DNA of 64,000 nucleotides from Tricholoma matsutake (GCA_026075535.2 AP026539.1:10044001-10108000), one strand, 5' to 3'. Positions 35,442 through 49,700 are shown, counted from the first letter of the stretch. The notes: generated by a model not told the origin, from the letters alone. Made by a program: numbers and translations.

Positions 35442-38400
35442 TCACAGGCAGCTGATCCTCAGTGGAAGTGCATGGCGGTTCTCTTGCGTCGAGGGCGACG
35501 AGTGATCGATTGATGATTGATCGCGTGACCCGCCGCTCAGTTTAGGACCTCGACGATCTTCGTTCCCATTTCTGGAGAAACCGCGAGGAATCATTTTCGA
35601 TGCCTTACGGTCTGGATCCCAATCCTTCGTTGTTCCACTGGCCGCCTCGGAACTCATTTGAGTTGAATTGCCTTGTCTACCAGCTACAACTTGAATGAAG
35701 TTGTTTTTATAATGAAAAGCGCATGTCACTCAGTCAGGCTGAAACTCTACTGATCTCAGGTCTGCATCCCTATCCTAGACTTACTCGGGGCCACATCCTT
35801 TTCATCCCTGAGTACTGAGTAGAAGTACATAGGCGAGTTTTCAGATATAGTTCTATGATCTCCCCCCGTGATACTCGTAATGTGTTTGCTTTCCCAGAAC
35901 ATTAATGATTCTCCGAGTCCCAACGCAGATGGAAAATGCGCTGCTCTCCAGGTCGCCCAAATATGGAACCTTAGAGTAATGTCGACGTTTTGTCAGTGCC
36001 TTTTAATTCCTGCACACTCCCTGCTCAAGGTCCGTGATAATGTTTATTTGCGCATGCGAGCTTGCTGGTTTAGACTATAGATGCCCGTGGAAGTGGTCAC
36101 CGTTCGTTTAGTTTTTCCACAGTCCAAGGGTCCTGTAACTAGTAGTTTCAAAATTAATACTGGATTCCAAGGTATTGAATCGTGATTCACGGCTCAACCT
36201 ACGGCATTAGTATCTACGTCTTTATTTTCTTGATACTACTCAGACCTCTCACGACCCATTTGGTACCAGATGATCTTTCTACAGGTAAGACTGACCCCCT
36301 TTTTCGACTGGTGAAATCCTTCGGGCTTCAAACCTTGTGGACTAGGTTGACATTCCAAGTTGACCCAGCACAACAAGGTCCGCTTCACATACGCATTCGA
36401 AGCCTTCATCTTCTGAAAGGGGTCTTCCTGCGGTCCGGCTTTGTCGCAAATGAAGTGCTCTTGGCGTCGCTCTCGAAGACCGAGATATCGTCTACCACCG
36501 CATATGCCCATCCAGCGGTTACATACTTGTACCACAAAATGAAGTCGGAAGGATTGCGTTCTTGCATTCTTACCTTTTCTTATAGCTTCGATCCTTTGAA
36601 GGGGGGACAAATCCAAAACAGGAAAACGATTGAAGCATGCGTATGGTGACAAATGGTTCTGTTTGCGCGCATATGTGTCAACCGTAATACTTACCGCATG
36701 GCTCACTTGATCTCAAACGCTGCCGCTGCATCGCAAAAGCGGATCGATGTACCGTCGTTCCCAATCGTGGCACATCGGCGTTGGAAAAATTAGCTCTACT
36801 TTTCGTTTGGGGCTATAACATCTCGATTGTTTTTAGCAAACATTCTGTTAACTTGGTATGTATGTACGTGCGGTATACTCGGGCATCAATTTCACGTAAG
36901 ACCGAAATCATTTTCTTATATTAAACTTGAAACGCAATCCAATATGAACAATACAAAAACATATCGGACCCGAAATGCGCATGCGCGCCGTCCAAGATTT
37001 TCTCAGGTTCTTTCTGAACCCTCAACAGAAAGATGGCTGACTTATGTTGTTATCTTTCGGGCCAATGAATCTGACAAAACTCATCTCGGATTTTATCAAA
37101 ACGTCACTAGATGCCTGTTGACGTTGAACGTTGAAACGTTGAAGCGTGAGCTAGAAAGGCCGGTGAGCGGACCGTGTACTGTGTTCCACCGCGCTTCAAC
37201 CATTACTAGCTATAGCCTGACTAGCATCAGTTACGTGCGCTTCGCGTCCATTTCCTCAGACCATTCCCCTGGATTACGGTTGCCTATACAGGCACGAGTT
37301 TTCCCATTCGAATTTCGAACGGTTCGTCAGTTTCGGCTGGAACGTCCCATCTGATTACGAATTCTCATCATCAGGACCCTGGAGACCTGCACAAGTTGTA
37401 CCTGCCTTGATTTTTACAACACGGCCGACCAGCGCTCTTTTACCAAACCGTTTTTACGGTTCTTCCATACTATAGCTATACATACTTCAACATCACATCC
37501 CATCCTTCTGCCCATCGATATCTCTCCCCCGGATTCCTTTATTCCTATTCGGACTCGGATACGATCCGACCTCTCCCGCCTATACCATTTTTCTACTCTT
37601 CACAATCCTCCTTAAGTTAGTACTTTGACTTTATCCGCACCCGGGCCACCACCCCCCCCCCAAATTCCAGCACCACAGAATCGGCATCCATGCTTCCATA
37701 TATTGGTTTACCAAAACTAGCGGCCGCCCGCTTGGTTAGTAGCGAATTGTTTCAATTACATTTCAATAACCTTTCCTCGCCTAAAATTAATCCATGGCCA
37801 GTCCTAAACGAGTAAATACGAACTTAGCCCTGAAAGCTCTCAGGGCCGTTCAGCCGCCATCAACCCCACAAATGACAAATAACGCCACACAAAACGCCTT
37901 TTTTTTTTCCAATACCGATCGAAGATCTGACATATAACATACATAACCAAATCAAACAAGAGGACTAATAATAGTATTACCACTTATCATCCATCAATAT
38001 ATCATACCGCAGCCCGGAATCAAACTCTGTGGTTTGTTAAGTATACAGGTTTTTTGTTCTTTGTTCTTGTGTTTTTTTTTTTTTGTTTTTTTTGTTTTTT
38101 TTTTCCCAGTCGGATACCCGTAACGAGCTCCACATTCATGGGAATCTCATAGTTGATAAAATTCAAATCGAGTCAAACTGAACTTTGAACTCATAAATAG
38201 TAGAGGTTCCATGCGATGCATTTTTTCGGAAATAGACTTGGGGGTTGCTGACTCACAAAGGGTGGGTTGGGTGTAGTACTAGGGGTACCCGGTAAACTAT
38301 ATCTCCCTTAGAATTCGCTTCAACCTTGAGCAAAGCTTGAGCTTGGCGTCGTTATACTTTTTTTATTATAGTCGACGAATAGTTAAATAGGACGACGCAA

Positions 38401-39526
38401 GGGACACACACGTGTGTTCAGGGTATTACGTTATAGAAAAGGCAAAAAGGCAGGAGATAACTGGAGATAAGGACTATGGAAGTGCGAGCTATTCATATAG
38501 CGACAAAGGACTAGTTCTTATCTGACTTGATTTAGATTTTTTGAATTCGAAAAACTAGTTTACAGTTTAACCTGTGAATTAACTAACTATGAATATACAT
38601 CGAATGAAACTTGTTTGTTGTTTTATAAAAAAGAAAAAACATCCCGCCCAGTGCATTCAAGTTGGTGTTACATTGATTGATATATATCTGAAAGAAATTA
38701 GATGGGGAGGGTAGCGCCATGAACGGTAGACACATATGTGGTATGGGGGGCGAGTGGGGGTTGGTTGGTCGGTTTGCTTGGAGGGAATAAAGGGAGCTAG
38801 ATAAGGAACAGAAGAGAAGAATGGAAAGAAACAGCGCAAGGAACGGAAGGGACGTAAGTGAAAACAAGAACCGCGGAACTTGTGGAACGACAGCATAGAA
38901 GCTAGATATAGAACAAGGGATATGGTACATGGATAAAGAAAAGGCAAGAATCGTTAATAGACAACGAGAATACAAACCCAATTCGCGTAATCGTGGAAAA
39001 GGGCCAAAAAGAAAGAAAAAAGAGAGAAACAAAGGAAAAGAAAAAACAACCGGTGAATTAACGAAGGGCGATCAGAAAGACGTCGATTCGAGCGCATCAA
39101 TAACGTCAATATGTCGTTAACCAGCGAACAAACGCCGGCCATGAGAAAAAATTCGTGACGCCAAGCCACTGGGTGTCAGGGAGGGATGGGAGGGGGTGGC
39201 GGATGGTGGGAAGGACATTCGATAAGTAAAAAGCCTTCAATGAGCCGGGCCGGGCGCTGTCAAAGGCGGGGAAAGCAGCAAGCCGCTGAGCTCCTGGAAT
39301 GGGCAAGGGGGGGTGGATAACTTAGGACAGCAGCAGCAGTAGAAAGCGATTGTTCATAAGCAGGCAGAAGGTGTCGTGTTTTAGAGTTTTTCGTGGGGTA
39401 TCGGTATCAATGCCAGGGAAGTAAGATCGTTCGTCTGGAGGAGCAAGGTGTGTGTTGGGACGGGTAGCATCGACATGGTAGGGATGCAAAAGGCGAGTAA
39501 AGCGGGGAGAGGATAAATGTCGTGCT
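35442..39526. other. Long stretch without a recognisable gene
   Basis: Open frames of up to 175 codons (for example 36827-37354 plus, 36236-36706 minus) carry no motif or family resemblance, and codon content does not single out one strand. A T-rich tract of about 40 bp lies near 38068-38104 and a C-run near 37664. The part near 38.2-39.5 kb is downstream of the bHLH gene and may hold its 3' UTR. Confidence 0.4.
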
Positions 39527-42057
39527 TCACATCACCATCATATCCTCACGCACATTCCCATTCCCATTCGTACTCTCCTCCTTGAGCTTCTTCGCGATCC
39601 TCCCAGGTGGCTTTCCCTTCAACCCCGCATCTCTACCTCTCGTCCTACCTCTGTCTCTCTCTCTCTGTCTCTCTCTCTCCCCTTCTCTCTCCCTCTCTTC
39701 CCCAGACATAGACTCCTCCTCCCTCTCCCCCTCCGGACTCAAACTCATCCCCTCCACATCCATCCCATTTTCCCCCTCGGCACTACCACCTCCACCCTCT
39801 TCACCCTCACCCTCCGGCATACTTGGGAGTCCAAACAACGTGCCGTACCCGTCACCGTTGACATTACCCCCATGACCATGAGCAGCATTTCCACTCCCAT
39901 TCATATACGCTTCATTATGCATCATCACGACTCCCATCCCCATCATATCTATCCCTGAGATCCCCATCTCGTCGTCCTTGTTGGTACTGTTCACAGGAGA
40001 AACACCATCCCTGTACTGTTTCAACTCTAGCTCAAGCTCCCTATTCCGCGCACCCTGAGCAGTGACGAGCTGTTGAAGATACCTACCCACATCAAAACAA
40101 AAAAAAAAAAAACACAAAAAAAAAAAAAAAAAGTCAGCATACTGCCAACCACATCACAAACCATAAGAAAAAAAAACCCAAAAACAAACCTGATATACTC
40201 GACACTCTTCCTCAGAATCATCCCCTTGTTCGCTTTCACCACGCCCCCTTCCGAAGAAGCGTTGATCCCTTTTCCGCTTTGCTGATTCTGGTCCCCAGCC
40301 TCAGACGCAGACTGGGGCGACGTCCCCGGGGCACCCACCGCCCCATCTTCCTTTTTCGGCATCCACATATCCAACGGACTCTGAGGAGCATCCTCCGTCG
40401 GGGTCCCCTCTCCCCCACTTTTCCCATTCACCCCCACCACCGCACCACCATCCTTCCCATCGGCAGGCTTCCCAGCCACAGGGACATCAAGCATACACTC
40501 CGGTATCAACGTCGCCAACTCACTAATCTTCTCATTGATATTATCCCTCCTCCTCCTCTCAACAGCATTATGACTCTCCCTCCTTCTTCTCCTCTTCTCA
40601 CTTGCAAGCGCCGCCTGCTTGTCTTGCACGCTCATACCCGGAACTACACTCATAGGCGGGATCGTCACACCTACGCCTCCTAGAGGGGACGAGATGTTGG
40701 GACTGCCCATAGATGGTACTGTCGGGCTACCGTGACCGTGTCCGTGGTGTCCGTGCATGGAAGGGACGGTTGGTACAGTTGGTACGTTGGGTAGACTGTG
40801 TGGTGTTCCGGTGCTAAAGGGCTCGCGGCTGGCCGCTAAGCTCCCGAATCCATGGGGCGTGTGGGGAGAGTGGGGAGAGTGGGGGTGTGCGCCGCCGGGG
40901 TGTTGATGATGCTGGGAGTGCATGGGGAGAGGGAGGGAGTGTAGGGAGGAGACGGGGGGTAGGGTTGGGGAGGAGAGGGAGAAGGGGCTGTAAGTTTGTT
41001 GTTGTTGCTGTTGTTGCTGTTGTTGGTGGTGTTGGTGGTGTGGGTGTTGAGAGAAAGAGTGAGAGTAGGAGTGGGAATGTGTGTGTGAATGTGAATGGGA
41101 CGTGACTGAATCAGGAGTCGGGAGAGAATATTCCGAGGTTCTAAGCAAAAAAAAAACCGTTGAAGATGTTCAGTTTGATTTATTACAAGTCAAAAGAAAA
41201 GGAAAAAAAAAAAACATCCGAGAATTATCCGAAATGCACATGGTAGTGAAGATCTATACTCACGATGAATGACTCGGCATGAACCAAGCACCCGTCGAGG
41301 CCGTATTTGCACTGGCAAGTGGGCTGATACCTCCCGTAGCCGGACCCGCACCAGCGGAGGTCGGGACATTGCTCGCTCTTGAACGTGGAATGACAATAGC
41401 ATGTGGACGTGCGGGGGGAGGGCTTGTGCCACTTATACTATTATTCCTGCGTGACCTAGTTGTGCGAGCAGGACCTACACCTCCAGTGGTGACGGTAGAA
41501 CCAGAAGGGGGACGTGAACGAGAGCGAGATCTGTGTGATGAATGAGAATTTGTAGGGAATGGAGAGGAAGGGGAAGGAGTGTGACGGGTGAAAGTAGGAT
41601 GAAAAGAAGATGGGGGATGATTAGAAGGTTGATCAGAGTGGGAATCGTAACGAAGAGTAGTAGTAGTAGAGTTGTAATTGTTGTTTGAAGTAGAAGATTG
41701 ACTGTTGTAGGAGTGAGGGCCAGATGAAGTGGAGATGTTTGTTGGAGCGGAAATATCAAAGATATTATGAGTTTGTGGGCGATAAGGAGTAGGGTAAGGA
41801 GGAGTAGGTTGTTGATCTTGAGGAGGAGGAGGAGTAGAAGTAGAAGTAGAAGAAGGATTTGGTTGTGGTGATTGAGTAGAACGTTCATTTGAATGATGGA
41901 TAAGAGATGCCAACTCGTCGCCAAAGTCCATAGGTTGAGCAGAAGGAAACTTTCTATAATCTGATAGAAAAGGATTGAAGATATCAAAGGTGGTGGTCGT
42001 TGAAGGAGTCTCTGCTAAATGAAATCCTTCTTGTCGACTTAGTGGTTTGAATGACAT
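39527..42057 (-). CDS. bHLH transcription factor with a long loop
   Basis: Three exons, 42057-41264, 41140-40190 and 40082-39527, join in frame to 766 residues across GT-AG introns whose T-runs lie just before the acceptors. Exon 1 is Ser/Thr/Pro-rich with PMDFGDELASLIHH near residue 45. Exon 2 has His/Gln runs (HPHHQHHQQQQ), then the basic region and helix 1 (RRRRRESHNAVERRRRDN, NEKISELATLIPE). The H-E-R positions predict class-B E-box (CACGTG) binding in the nucleus. The loop is about 90 residues and Gly/Pro-rich. Helix 2 (KGMILRKSVEYIRYLQQLV) is split by intron 2 at the Arg codon and continues into a leucine-zipper-like QGARNRELELELKQY. The C-terminus is acidic and Arg/Glu-rich, encoded by a CT microsatellite. 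It resembles MITF/USF/RTG3-type factors; the exact orthologue is not assigned. Confidence 0.85.
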
Positions 42058-44837
42058 TGTTAAAGAGAGTTCAACTTCTGTTATTTTATTTTTTATTTTC
42101 TATTTCCATCCTTTCCCCAAAGTTACTGGGGTCCCACTTTACAAATATACATCAATAGAGCTTTCCGTACTTGCCGGTTCCGCCTTTGGGGCTAGTTTGC
42201 CGCCGGCTTGGTTCTCACAAACCCCGGATCATTAATGGCCGATGCCTAAGCCCCAAGTCTTGACATTCAGGAACAGTGAGCGACAAGGCAGTACCGTATA
42301 TATTTCTGGGGTAGGTGTGAGATAGTACATCTCTGCGGCTGCACTTGTACCCTCCTACTACTAGCGATAGGGAATATTGCCATAAGCCGAAGATTACATA
42401 GAATCCTTATACAATGAGGAGACGATCGCGGGAATTACTTGGCTTATTGATATATGGCCGCAAGGCTGCTATTAGTATATCACGATCCGCACCTCCGCAC
42501 AAATTCCACATGCCATCGATTGACGTGCAAGAATGTGGAAAGAAAAAGAGGAGGGGGCACTATCGTCCACGCCATATGGGTTTTTTACCTAAGTAAAAGT
42601 AATAAGTATAGCGCTTGCGTGTACATCGGACACTTACTTGATCATATTTAGGAAACATCGATGGACAGAACCATCAACAACTAGAACATAACTGGAATTC
42701 TGTCCCATTGGAACATCCATCTCGCCATAATCCACGCAGGATCCATCCTGATAATTCAACAAAACGGATAAAGTGCCATGCCGGCGTATATCATCATCAT
42801 GCATGCTGTAACAATAATTGACTCAACGGCTCCACAAAAGAGTCCACACGCTTCAGCGCTTCAAAACCAGCTTTACCCCCTATCTCTCAATCTCCACTTT
42901 CCTCCCAGCCCCCCAACTCCGCAGCCGCGTTGTCGCGGGTAAACCATACTCCCATCCACACAGCCTGTTTGCTTCCTGAAAGCTTCTATCCCCCTCCCCC
43001 CCAAAATGGTCCGTCCGGCTAGTATGAAAGAACCCAGAGATGGAAACGACGATCGATCCCTGAAAGCGTCAAGACCCCAGCCACTAGGACTCGATTGTAT
43101 TGTGGATCGGGTCGGCAGCCGATGAGTTTGATATGAATAATTGACCGCTCGACAAGGTTGATGGACGTGAGGTACGTTTGGAAATGAGCAATGGCCGAGA
43201 TGTTGCCAGATATTTCAAACACGACGACGAGGGTTTTTTTTGTGTAAAGTGTGTAGGCAAGCGACGAGGTAGGGAGGAGGGGAGGACTAACTCCGCTCGG
43301 TGTCAAGTGGTTTCGTCATCATCACCACGTTCCAACGAAACGTGGAGCGTCTCTGCACAAGTATCCACCAAGAGAAGGGAGGGAGGGAGGGATAGGGGGT
43401 GGAGGGGGGGAAGCGGAGAGGGGAAGCGGTCGCTCCTCACCGCCTTTATACTAAACAGCTCTCGGATCTGTTCGCCATATGTGCGCCAGGTGATTTACCA
43501 CTGTGATACCACATCGCCACCTGACTGGCGCATGAACGTGTGCATGACCTCGGAGACGATAACGGTTGGATGATCACCTGTTTGCAATTTCTTACGATAT
43601 CGACAGCTCGATAGTAGTCATGGGCATACAACGTGCGGCAAAAAAAAAAAAAAAATTAATTGCTACTGAAGCTCCGCTGCCTGATGACACTGTCACCCGG
43701 GGGGGGGGGGGGAGAATCTCGTCGTGCTGTTATAACCAGTGGATAGGGAACACGCCCTATCATTTGCCCTATCATCTGAGCTTCAGCGTGACCAACAATG
43801 TCCGGAAGCGCGCAAAACACTTGACGCATCAGCTGCGAAAGAACGCAAGTGGGTGTGAAAAACGTATACCGTAGCACAGAAAGGCTACAATAACCGAGCG
43901 ATATCGCGGTTATAGGGTCTGATAGGGTTGACAAGCGTCGCCTATCCAAACGATATTTTGACGTGAACTGGTACCTGGTAACAAGTTTAAATAACGTTTG
44001 TAACGACGAAGTATAGTCAAGCAACCCCCGGCCGCGCGGTGAGACTGTCCATGAAAGGGAAAGATTGGCAATCCACAAGTTACAATATACAACTTGGCCA
44101 ACAATGGAGAATGCAAAACTTGTCGCGTAGATCTGAGCTATAATCCATCGACCCCGGCTGATTGAGATATAAACCCGAATGCGTCGAGCATAAAATATCC
44201 GGAACCAACGAATGCTGGAAGAAGCACATGCATAAAATATGAATACACCAAAGGTACGGTGGAATCGAACCTCATTGTTTGGCCTAGAAAAAAAATGATA
44301 CAAGAGTTACCAACCGGGTGGAGCGCGAATGATACGAGGGGGTAGGCCATGTTACTCTTGTTCCGATACGCGGATAGAACCTATGCGATAGCCAAGGCCG
44401 TGACAGCGGTGTACCGGTTACAGGAAGGAAGGAAGCAGTGGGCTGTTGGATTGGTATAGTAGAGATTAAGGGAGTTTTGTTCACTCACAACGTTGAAGTC
44501 TGTTGCAAAGAAGGAAATCTATCTAGAGGGACGGAAAATCGGGTCGAACTAGTTCGAGTCCATATTCATCGTCTCGCCCCTTGTACATACTACATGCGAT
44601 GTTAGCATCAGGATGCCGACTGAATTCGGTTGGAAGTGTAGATTCCATGTCGAAAAGTCGAAGCGAAAACACGTTGTGATAAGGCGAAGCTGGAGCCTCG
44701 AAGCAAGTCTAGGATTAGCGTACTGAATCCAGGGTTGAAACGTTGAACAGTAATAGCTCGGTTTTCTGACATCAGATGACGAGTGATGGCCATGGCAGTG
44801 CCGCAGGGGATTCCGAGTCTCTTTGCCATCCACCACA
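42058..44837. other. Divergent intergenic region between the bHLH and eIF4E-like genes
   Basis: About 2.8 kb separates two divergently transcribed host genes and should hold both promoters. It contains homopolymer tracts (A near 43640-43655, G near 43700-43711). The 215-codon minus frame at 43656-44303 has no conserved motif and I do not call it. Confidence 0.4.
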
Positions 44838-46294
44838 ATGAGCTCCACTACAGAAACCAACGTTCCAAAGCCAAACGCTAGTCGTCTTCCTTCTCTTAAT
44901 CAACTGGCTGCCCGTATCAACCTCAATTCTTCACCTTCCGCTAACAATAACAATATCACTGCTCCTCGTCCACGTCTAGCTGCTTTTGCTCTACGAACAG
45001 GTCCTGGCTCAAGCTCTTCTGTAACTACCAATGATTCAACTGCAGTTAATGTCCCCTCTTCTACTCGATCTACATCTCCTTCAATCCTTTCTACATCTCC
45101 GCCCTCCAGCGTTGCAAGTAGCGTTGAACCCGGGGATCCTTTAACTTCAGAGCAGCTCGAAAAATTTAACCATGAAAACGCTGTATCAGAGAAGAAGAAT
45201 GTCAAGGTTGGATACAAGAACATACCTAGCCTCGATGCTATCACAGCGCGTCTTGCAAAGACGCGTGCCCTCAGTGTCGATGGGACACCCAAGCCTCCTG
45301 AACCTGAGATGATCGAGGATCCCAAGACCCCTGGTGTGCATGTGAAAGCACCAGAGCACCCTCTACAATTTTCTTGGTACGGTACCCGGTGTTCATTTTA
45401 ATTTAATTTTTTTAATTTTTTTCACCCACCCACCACGCAGGACAATCTACCACGATACCAAAGCCAAACTTCCCTTCACCCCCGCTTCTTCCTCCACAAC
45501 AGTTCCAGACCCCTCTTTCTCCATCCAACCACCCGAATCTACCGACTACGAAGCAGGTTTAACCGTCATCGGGGAATTCGACACAGTCGAGGAATTCTGC
45601 CGATACTTCAACTGGCTCAAACCCCCTTCCAAACTCGAGCGCAACTCGAATTACCACCTCTTCAAGAGCGGGATCAAACCCATGTGGGAAGACGAGGCGA
45701 ATGCGAATGGGGGAAAGTGGGTGCTGACGATGAAGAACAGCCCAGCGCTACTGGATCGGTGCTGGAACTGGCTTGCTATGGCGCTGGTTGGGGAGGAACT
45801 TGAAGAGGGAGACGATATTTGCGGGGCTGTGGTCAGTCTGAGGAGCAAAGTCGACCGCATACAGGTGTGGACGCGGAACAAGGATGACGTGGAAAAGCTG
45901 AACGGGATCGGGAAGCGTCTCGTCAAGCTTTTGGATATCTCCGAAGCTGATAATATCGGTCTCGAGTTCCAGGTTAGTCTCTCCCTTTTAGTTCCCCTCG
46001 TCGTTCGTATTATATTCTTATCACGTCGAAAAATAGTACAACACAGATGATCGACCCCTTCCTAATAAATTCCTTTCGATTCAAACCCTCCCTTCTTCCT
46101 CGTTCCGACCCACATTCCAGTCCGGAAGTGGTGGACAAAGCAGGCCGACGGGCCACGAGCAACAAGGCCCAGTCGGTATGACTGGTCCGCCAGGTGTGGG
46201 TCCTCTTGGCGGTGCGGGCATCGGTGGTGCATTCGGCAACTTCGGTACGGGCCCTGGTGTGGGAGGGGCAGCATGGAAAAGTAAAGGTCGATGA
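44838..46294 (+). CDS. eIF4E-family cap-binding protein (divergent)
   Basis: Exons 44838-45376, 45441-45972 and 46037-46294 join to 442 residues. The start is the ATG at 44838; the frame is open slightly further upstream but without an ATG. Residues 1-170 are a Ser/Thr/Pro-rich extension. The eIF4E fold begins at HPLQFSW and includes EEFCRYFNWLKPPSKL, GIKPMWEDEANANGGKW, LLDRCWNWLAMALVGEE and CGAVVSLRSKVDRIQVWT. Aligned to human eIF4E, Trp43, Trp102 and Trp166 are kept, Trp46 reads Tyr and Trp73, the main eIF4G/4E-BP contact, reads Cys. The C-terminus is Gly-rich (GGAGIGGAFGNFGTG). Such changes fit the non-canonical 4EHP-like eIF4Es, which bind cap but repress rather than start translation; this role is inferred. 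It acts in the cytoplasm. It converges with LTN1 across about 435 bp. Confidence 0.88.
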
Positions 46295-46729
46295 GACGAG
46301 CGGCGAGGGTGATTCCGTGAGGTCACAAGGTCACAGCAATTATTATTTTTTTTCCCCCCCGAGTGTTGCTGTTGTATCATTGAAGCATTCATGGTGATGC
46401 TTTGTACGAGTTGTCCGCAGGCTATACATATTACGCCGTTAGTGCGTTTGCGACAATTTAAGCCGTGCATTAATCGTGAACATAGCAGTGTCGGCTGGAT
46501 TTGGGTTGGTTCAGATGACGTGCCACGTCACCTTTCGTGGACCATTGAGACTAAACTCTGTTTTAATGAACACCGGTACCAGTGGCATGGTACCCACCGC
46601 CAATTTCACGTGGGCCCTACATAAAGCACTATTCAAAGTGTTCGACGATATACACAAACTAGCGAATTACAATGCTATATTAACTACATTAGCATTTACA
46701 GCATGTACAACATCTTCTATAGCGACTTC

Positions 46730-49700
46730 TAAATAATATCCGAACGACATAAAGGACAGCTGGAAGAATGGCTGGTGTTGAACCACTGAAACGAAAAATG
46801 AATTGATGAAGCAGAGAACGGGCGCGCCTCGCACCTTGTATAGACATCCAGCATGGAAACGATTCTTGCACGTCCTGCACGGCTTGCGCGGCAGGCTACC
46901 GTCCATCACACTGATGATTCTACGAAGGATCAGACGTTATCTTAATCAATTGAACCAAAACACGCAACAAGGAAGACACCTACGAATAACAAATCGCGCA
47001 ATCCACCTGGCCTTCGAAATGCAGGGTCACATTTTTCTTGAATAAACTCAGGCCATCCACAATTCGTCCATTCTGGATCATACAACGATTGGGATTATTG
47101 AAAAATGATAAAGAAAAAGAAAACGTACATGCGACCATATGATTTGCTGAACTGCAAGTATCCACGCCCTCCACCGATTCTCATCTACACCGACCCGCTT
47201 TAGATCCTTAATCTCGATCTTATGAAGAGGCCAATCGGAAGGGATCTTCAACTTGATCTCGAGTTGATGGTCGTCTACGAGGTATGATGCTACGACCTCA
47301 CCCACAGAGCTCGCAACCTTGATCGTAAGGTTACCGTCTACTAGAAGTGCAGTAGATTCAGGACTCTTGACGTGGGTCAACTCTGCCTGTATGATGACAG
47401 GGGAGAAATATTGCGACGTGTAGTTGGTAATGGTCGACGAGAGCTGCCGGTCTTTACAGTCGAGCACCCATGTGTGGATCAGCGATGGCACCGTCAAGAG
47501 AGCTCGATAGTACAAGTGCGCGGCCAATATCGGGAGACTAAATGCAGAGTGCTCTTCGTAGACTGAAAACAAACATTTTAAGCAAACACCTTTGCATGAT
47601 GGACGTCATAAACCCACACTCGACGTGGAATTCATTCACCGCCCAAATGTCAAGCTTGAAAACTTTGAGAGGACCTTGATCTAATTGGAGAAAGTGAATC
47701 GAGTTCGGTATGAAGTGTGTTGCAATGATATCCAGGTTCCGAAGCTGTTCGATATAGCGTGATCTGACTTTGAGACTCTGAAACGGTATTCGAATCAGGA
47801 GCAACAGTTAGGAAAATCACTAGACGACATACTGCATCTTGGAAGAGGTCAAACAGAAGCATCCATCCAAGCAAATGACCAAAAGCATTCTACATTCTTG
47901 TGAGTAAAGGGGTACAAAAAATTCCAAAGCACTCTTTACCTGCCCTTCCAGCACAGCGGTCTCGCCGTAGTTGATGGTCCGTTGAAGGATGTCAAGAATC
48001 TCAGCCGGAAGATCTATGCTGACTGTGCTCTCAGTGTCAACGCCAGCCTCAATGACGAGGTGTTCCGTGTGTTTCTTGGCGGCACCTTGCAAGAACTGGT
48101 ATGCCATCTTCTGAACATCAATTGAGGAATCAAGGACCAGATGACACATCTTCGCAACGGACGTTAGTAGCTGCTTTTGAAATTCCCACTTCACACTCGG
48201 CCTACCTTTGGTAATGTTTCGTGGTCAATCAACGACACAGGGAGGTGCTGAACGATGGTCAAGATTAAACCCCGACAAGTCGAACGTGGAACAGATGGAG
48301 CAACACCATCTAACGAACAATCATCAATCCAAGTTTATTGTAGAACTGAATCGATATTCACCTAATGAAACAGTCGCAAGGTCCCTGATCACCATCAGAA
48401 TGGGCATCTTCCGGTTTTTCCAACCTGCCCTTAAAGATTTATTGGTCGAAGCTAAATCTTCTATCAGAATGACCAATCTCAACGTCCTGGCCAAAACAAC
48501 TAGCATCTCGTCGTCCGTAATTGAAGCATTCTGCCAAGCGCACATCTATATCAGTAAACGCTGACCGTTTATAGTACATTACCCACCTCCATATTGTTTT
48601 CTACTACATCAAAAACAAGATCCCAATGAGCACCAGGGACATCCTGGAGAATAGGTGCGAGATGGATAAACACGAGAGTCATTACACTCTCAAGGTCCTC
48701 ATCGATATCTTCATCGGACGCGATCCATTGCTGACAAGCCTTCATGACCTTGACAGCCCTCGGCTGGGGTAAGAATTCGACGTCTGATTCCGAACCAGGT
48801 GCACTAGTGGCAAGTTTTCGGAGAGTCAAAAGACCATCTGTGTTTGCCTTCCTGGGCGGGATGCCAAGCAAGGCAGCAGCAAGCTCGTTCCTATACCTAT
48901 CCAGTCGAGGTGGCTCCAGGGCGTATTTAGTCGCAGCTGAGACTATAGCCATAGAGGTTTCCGGGGCTTTATTGCTAGCAGTAAGAAACAATGTACAGTC
49001 CTCGCAAAATTGGCAAGCACTCACCTGTCAACTCAATTTTTCTTGCAAGAAGCATCCAGCGATCCGCTTCATCTCTCTCCATATCATGGAACACATGATC
49101 CAGGATAATGCGCAGGATACGTACATCTCTCATAAGATCCCTTTCTCGAGCCAGCCTGATCGCATCCACCAGTAGCGTGGCAAGCGCCCCGATCTCTCCT
49201 GCAGGCTTGTCTTCCAACACAGCGCCAAGAGCAGCACCGCGCCACCCATTATCAGCCACTGACGTTAGGACATAAGTTGACATCTGTCGCATCTTCAGAA
49301 TAGTGTCTTCCAACCCAGTAGCCAGCGCCTTCTGCTCAAACACAGGACTCTGCGCTGACGGCACGTTCATGAAATCCTGCGCATACACCTCGAAGGCAAG
49401 GAAGTGCCTCAAGGCCCACGTATTCTGTTTCGCTGACTGCCGATCTTCAGCGAAAAAGTGAAGTAGAGCGTCGACAACACGTGCATAGGACGAAAAACCA
49501 CGAGTGTCATACTGTTGCGGTTGCATGAGGGTAGATTCGCCAGTGAAGGCAGATGCTGGAGGTATAAGAGGGTCCATGACTGCTAAACTTGCATCAATAG
49601 GATCAGGTGAGAGCTGATACAGCATCTGGTTGATTTCTGTAGGTGTCGGGAACACGTCCGCGAGCAACTGGATGTTCAGATCTGGTGCTGTTTGCGAGAG

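Noticed and set aside
36182..37354. Open frames of 155-175 codons as host genes
   Set aside because: Competing frames on both strands, no family resemblance, no convincing splice structure.
43656..44303. 215-codon minus-strand frame
   Set aside because: No motif, composition unlike coding, and it overlaps homopolymer runs in a divergent promoter region.
44240..44345. Minus-strand tRNA suggested by a GAGGTTCGATTCCACC B-box-like stretch
   Set aside because: No 5' acceptor strand pairs with it, and no D-arm or anticodon arm could be folded.
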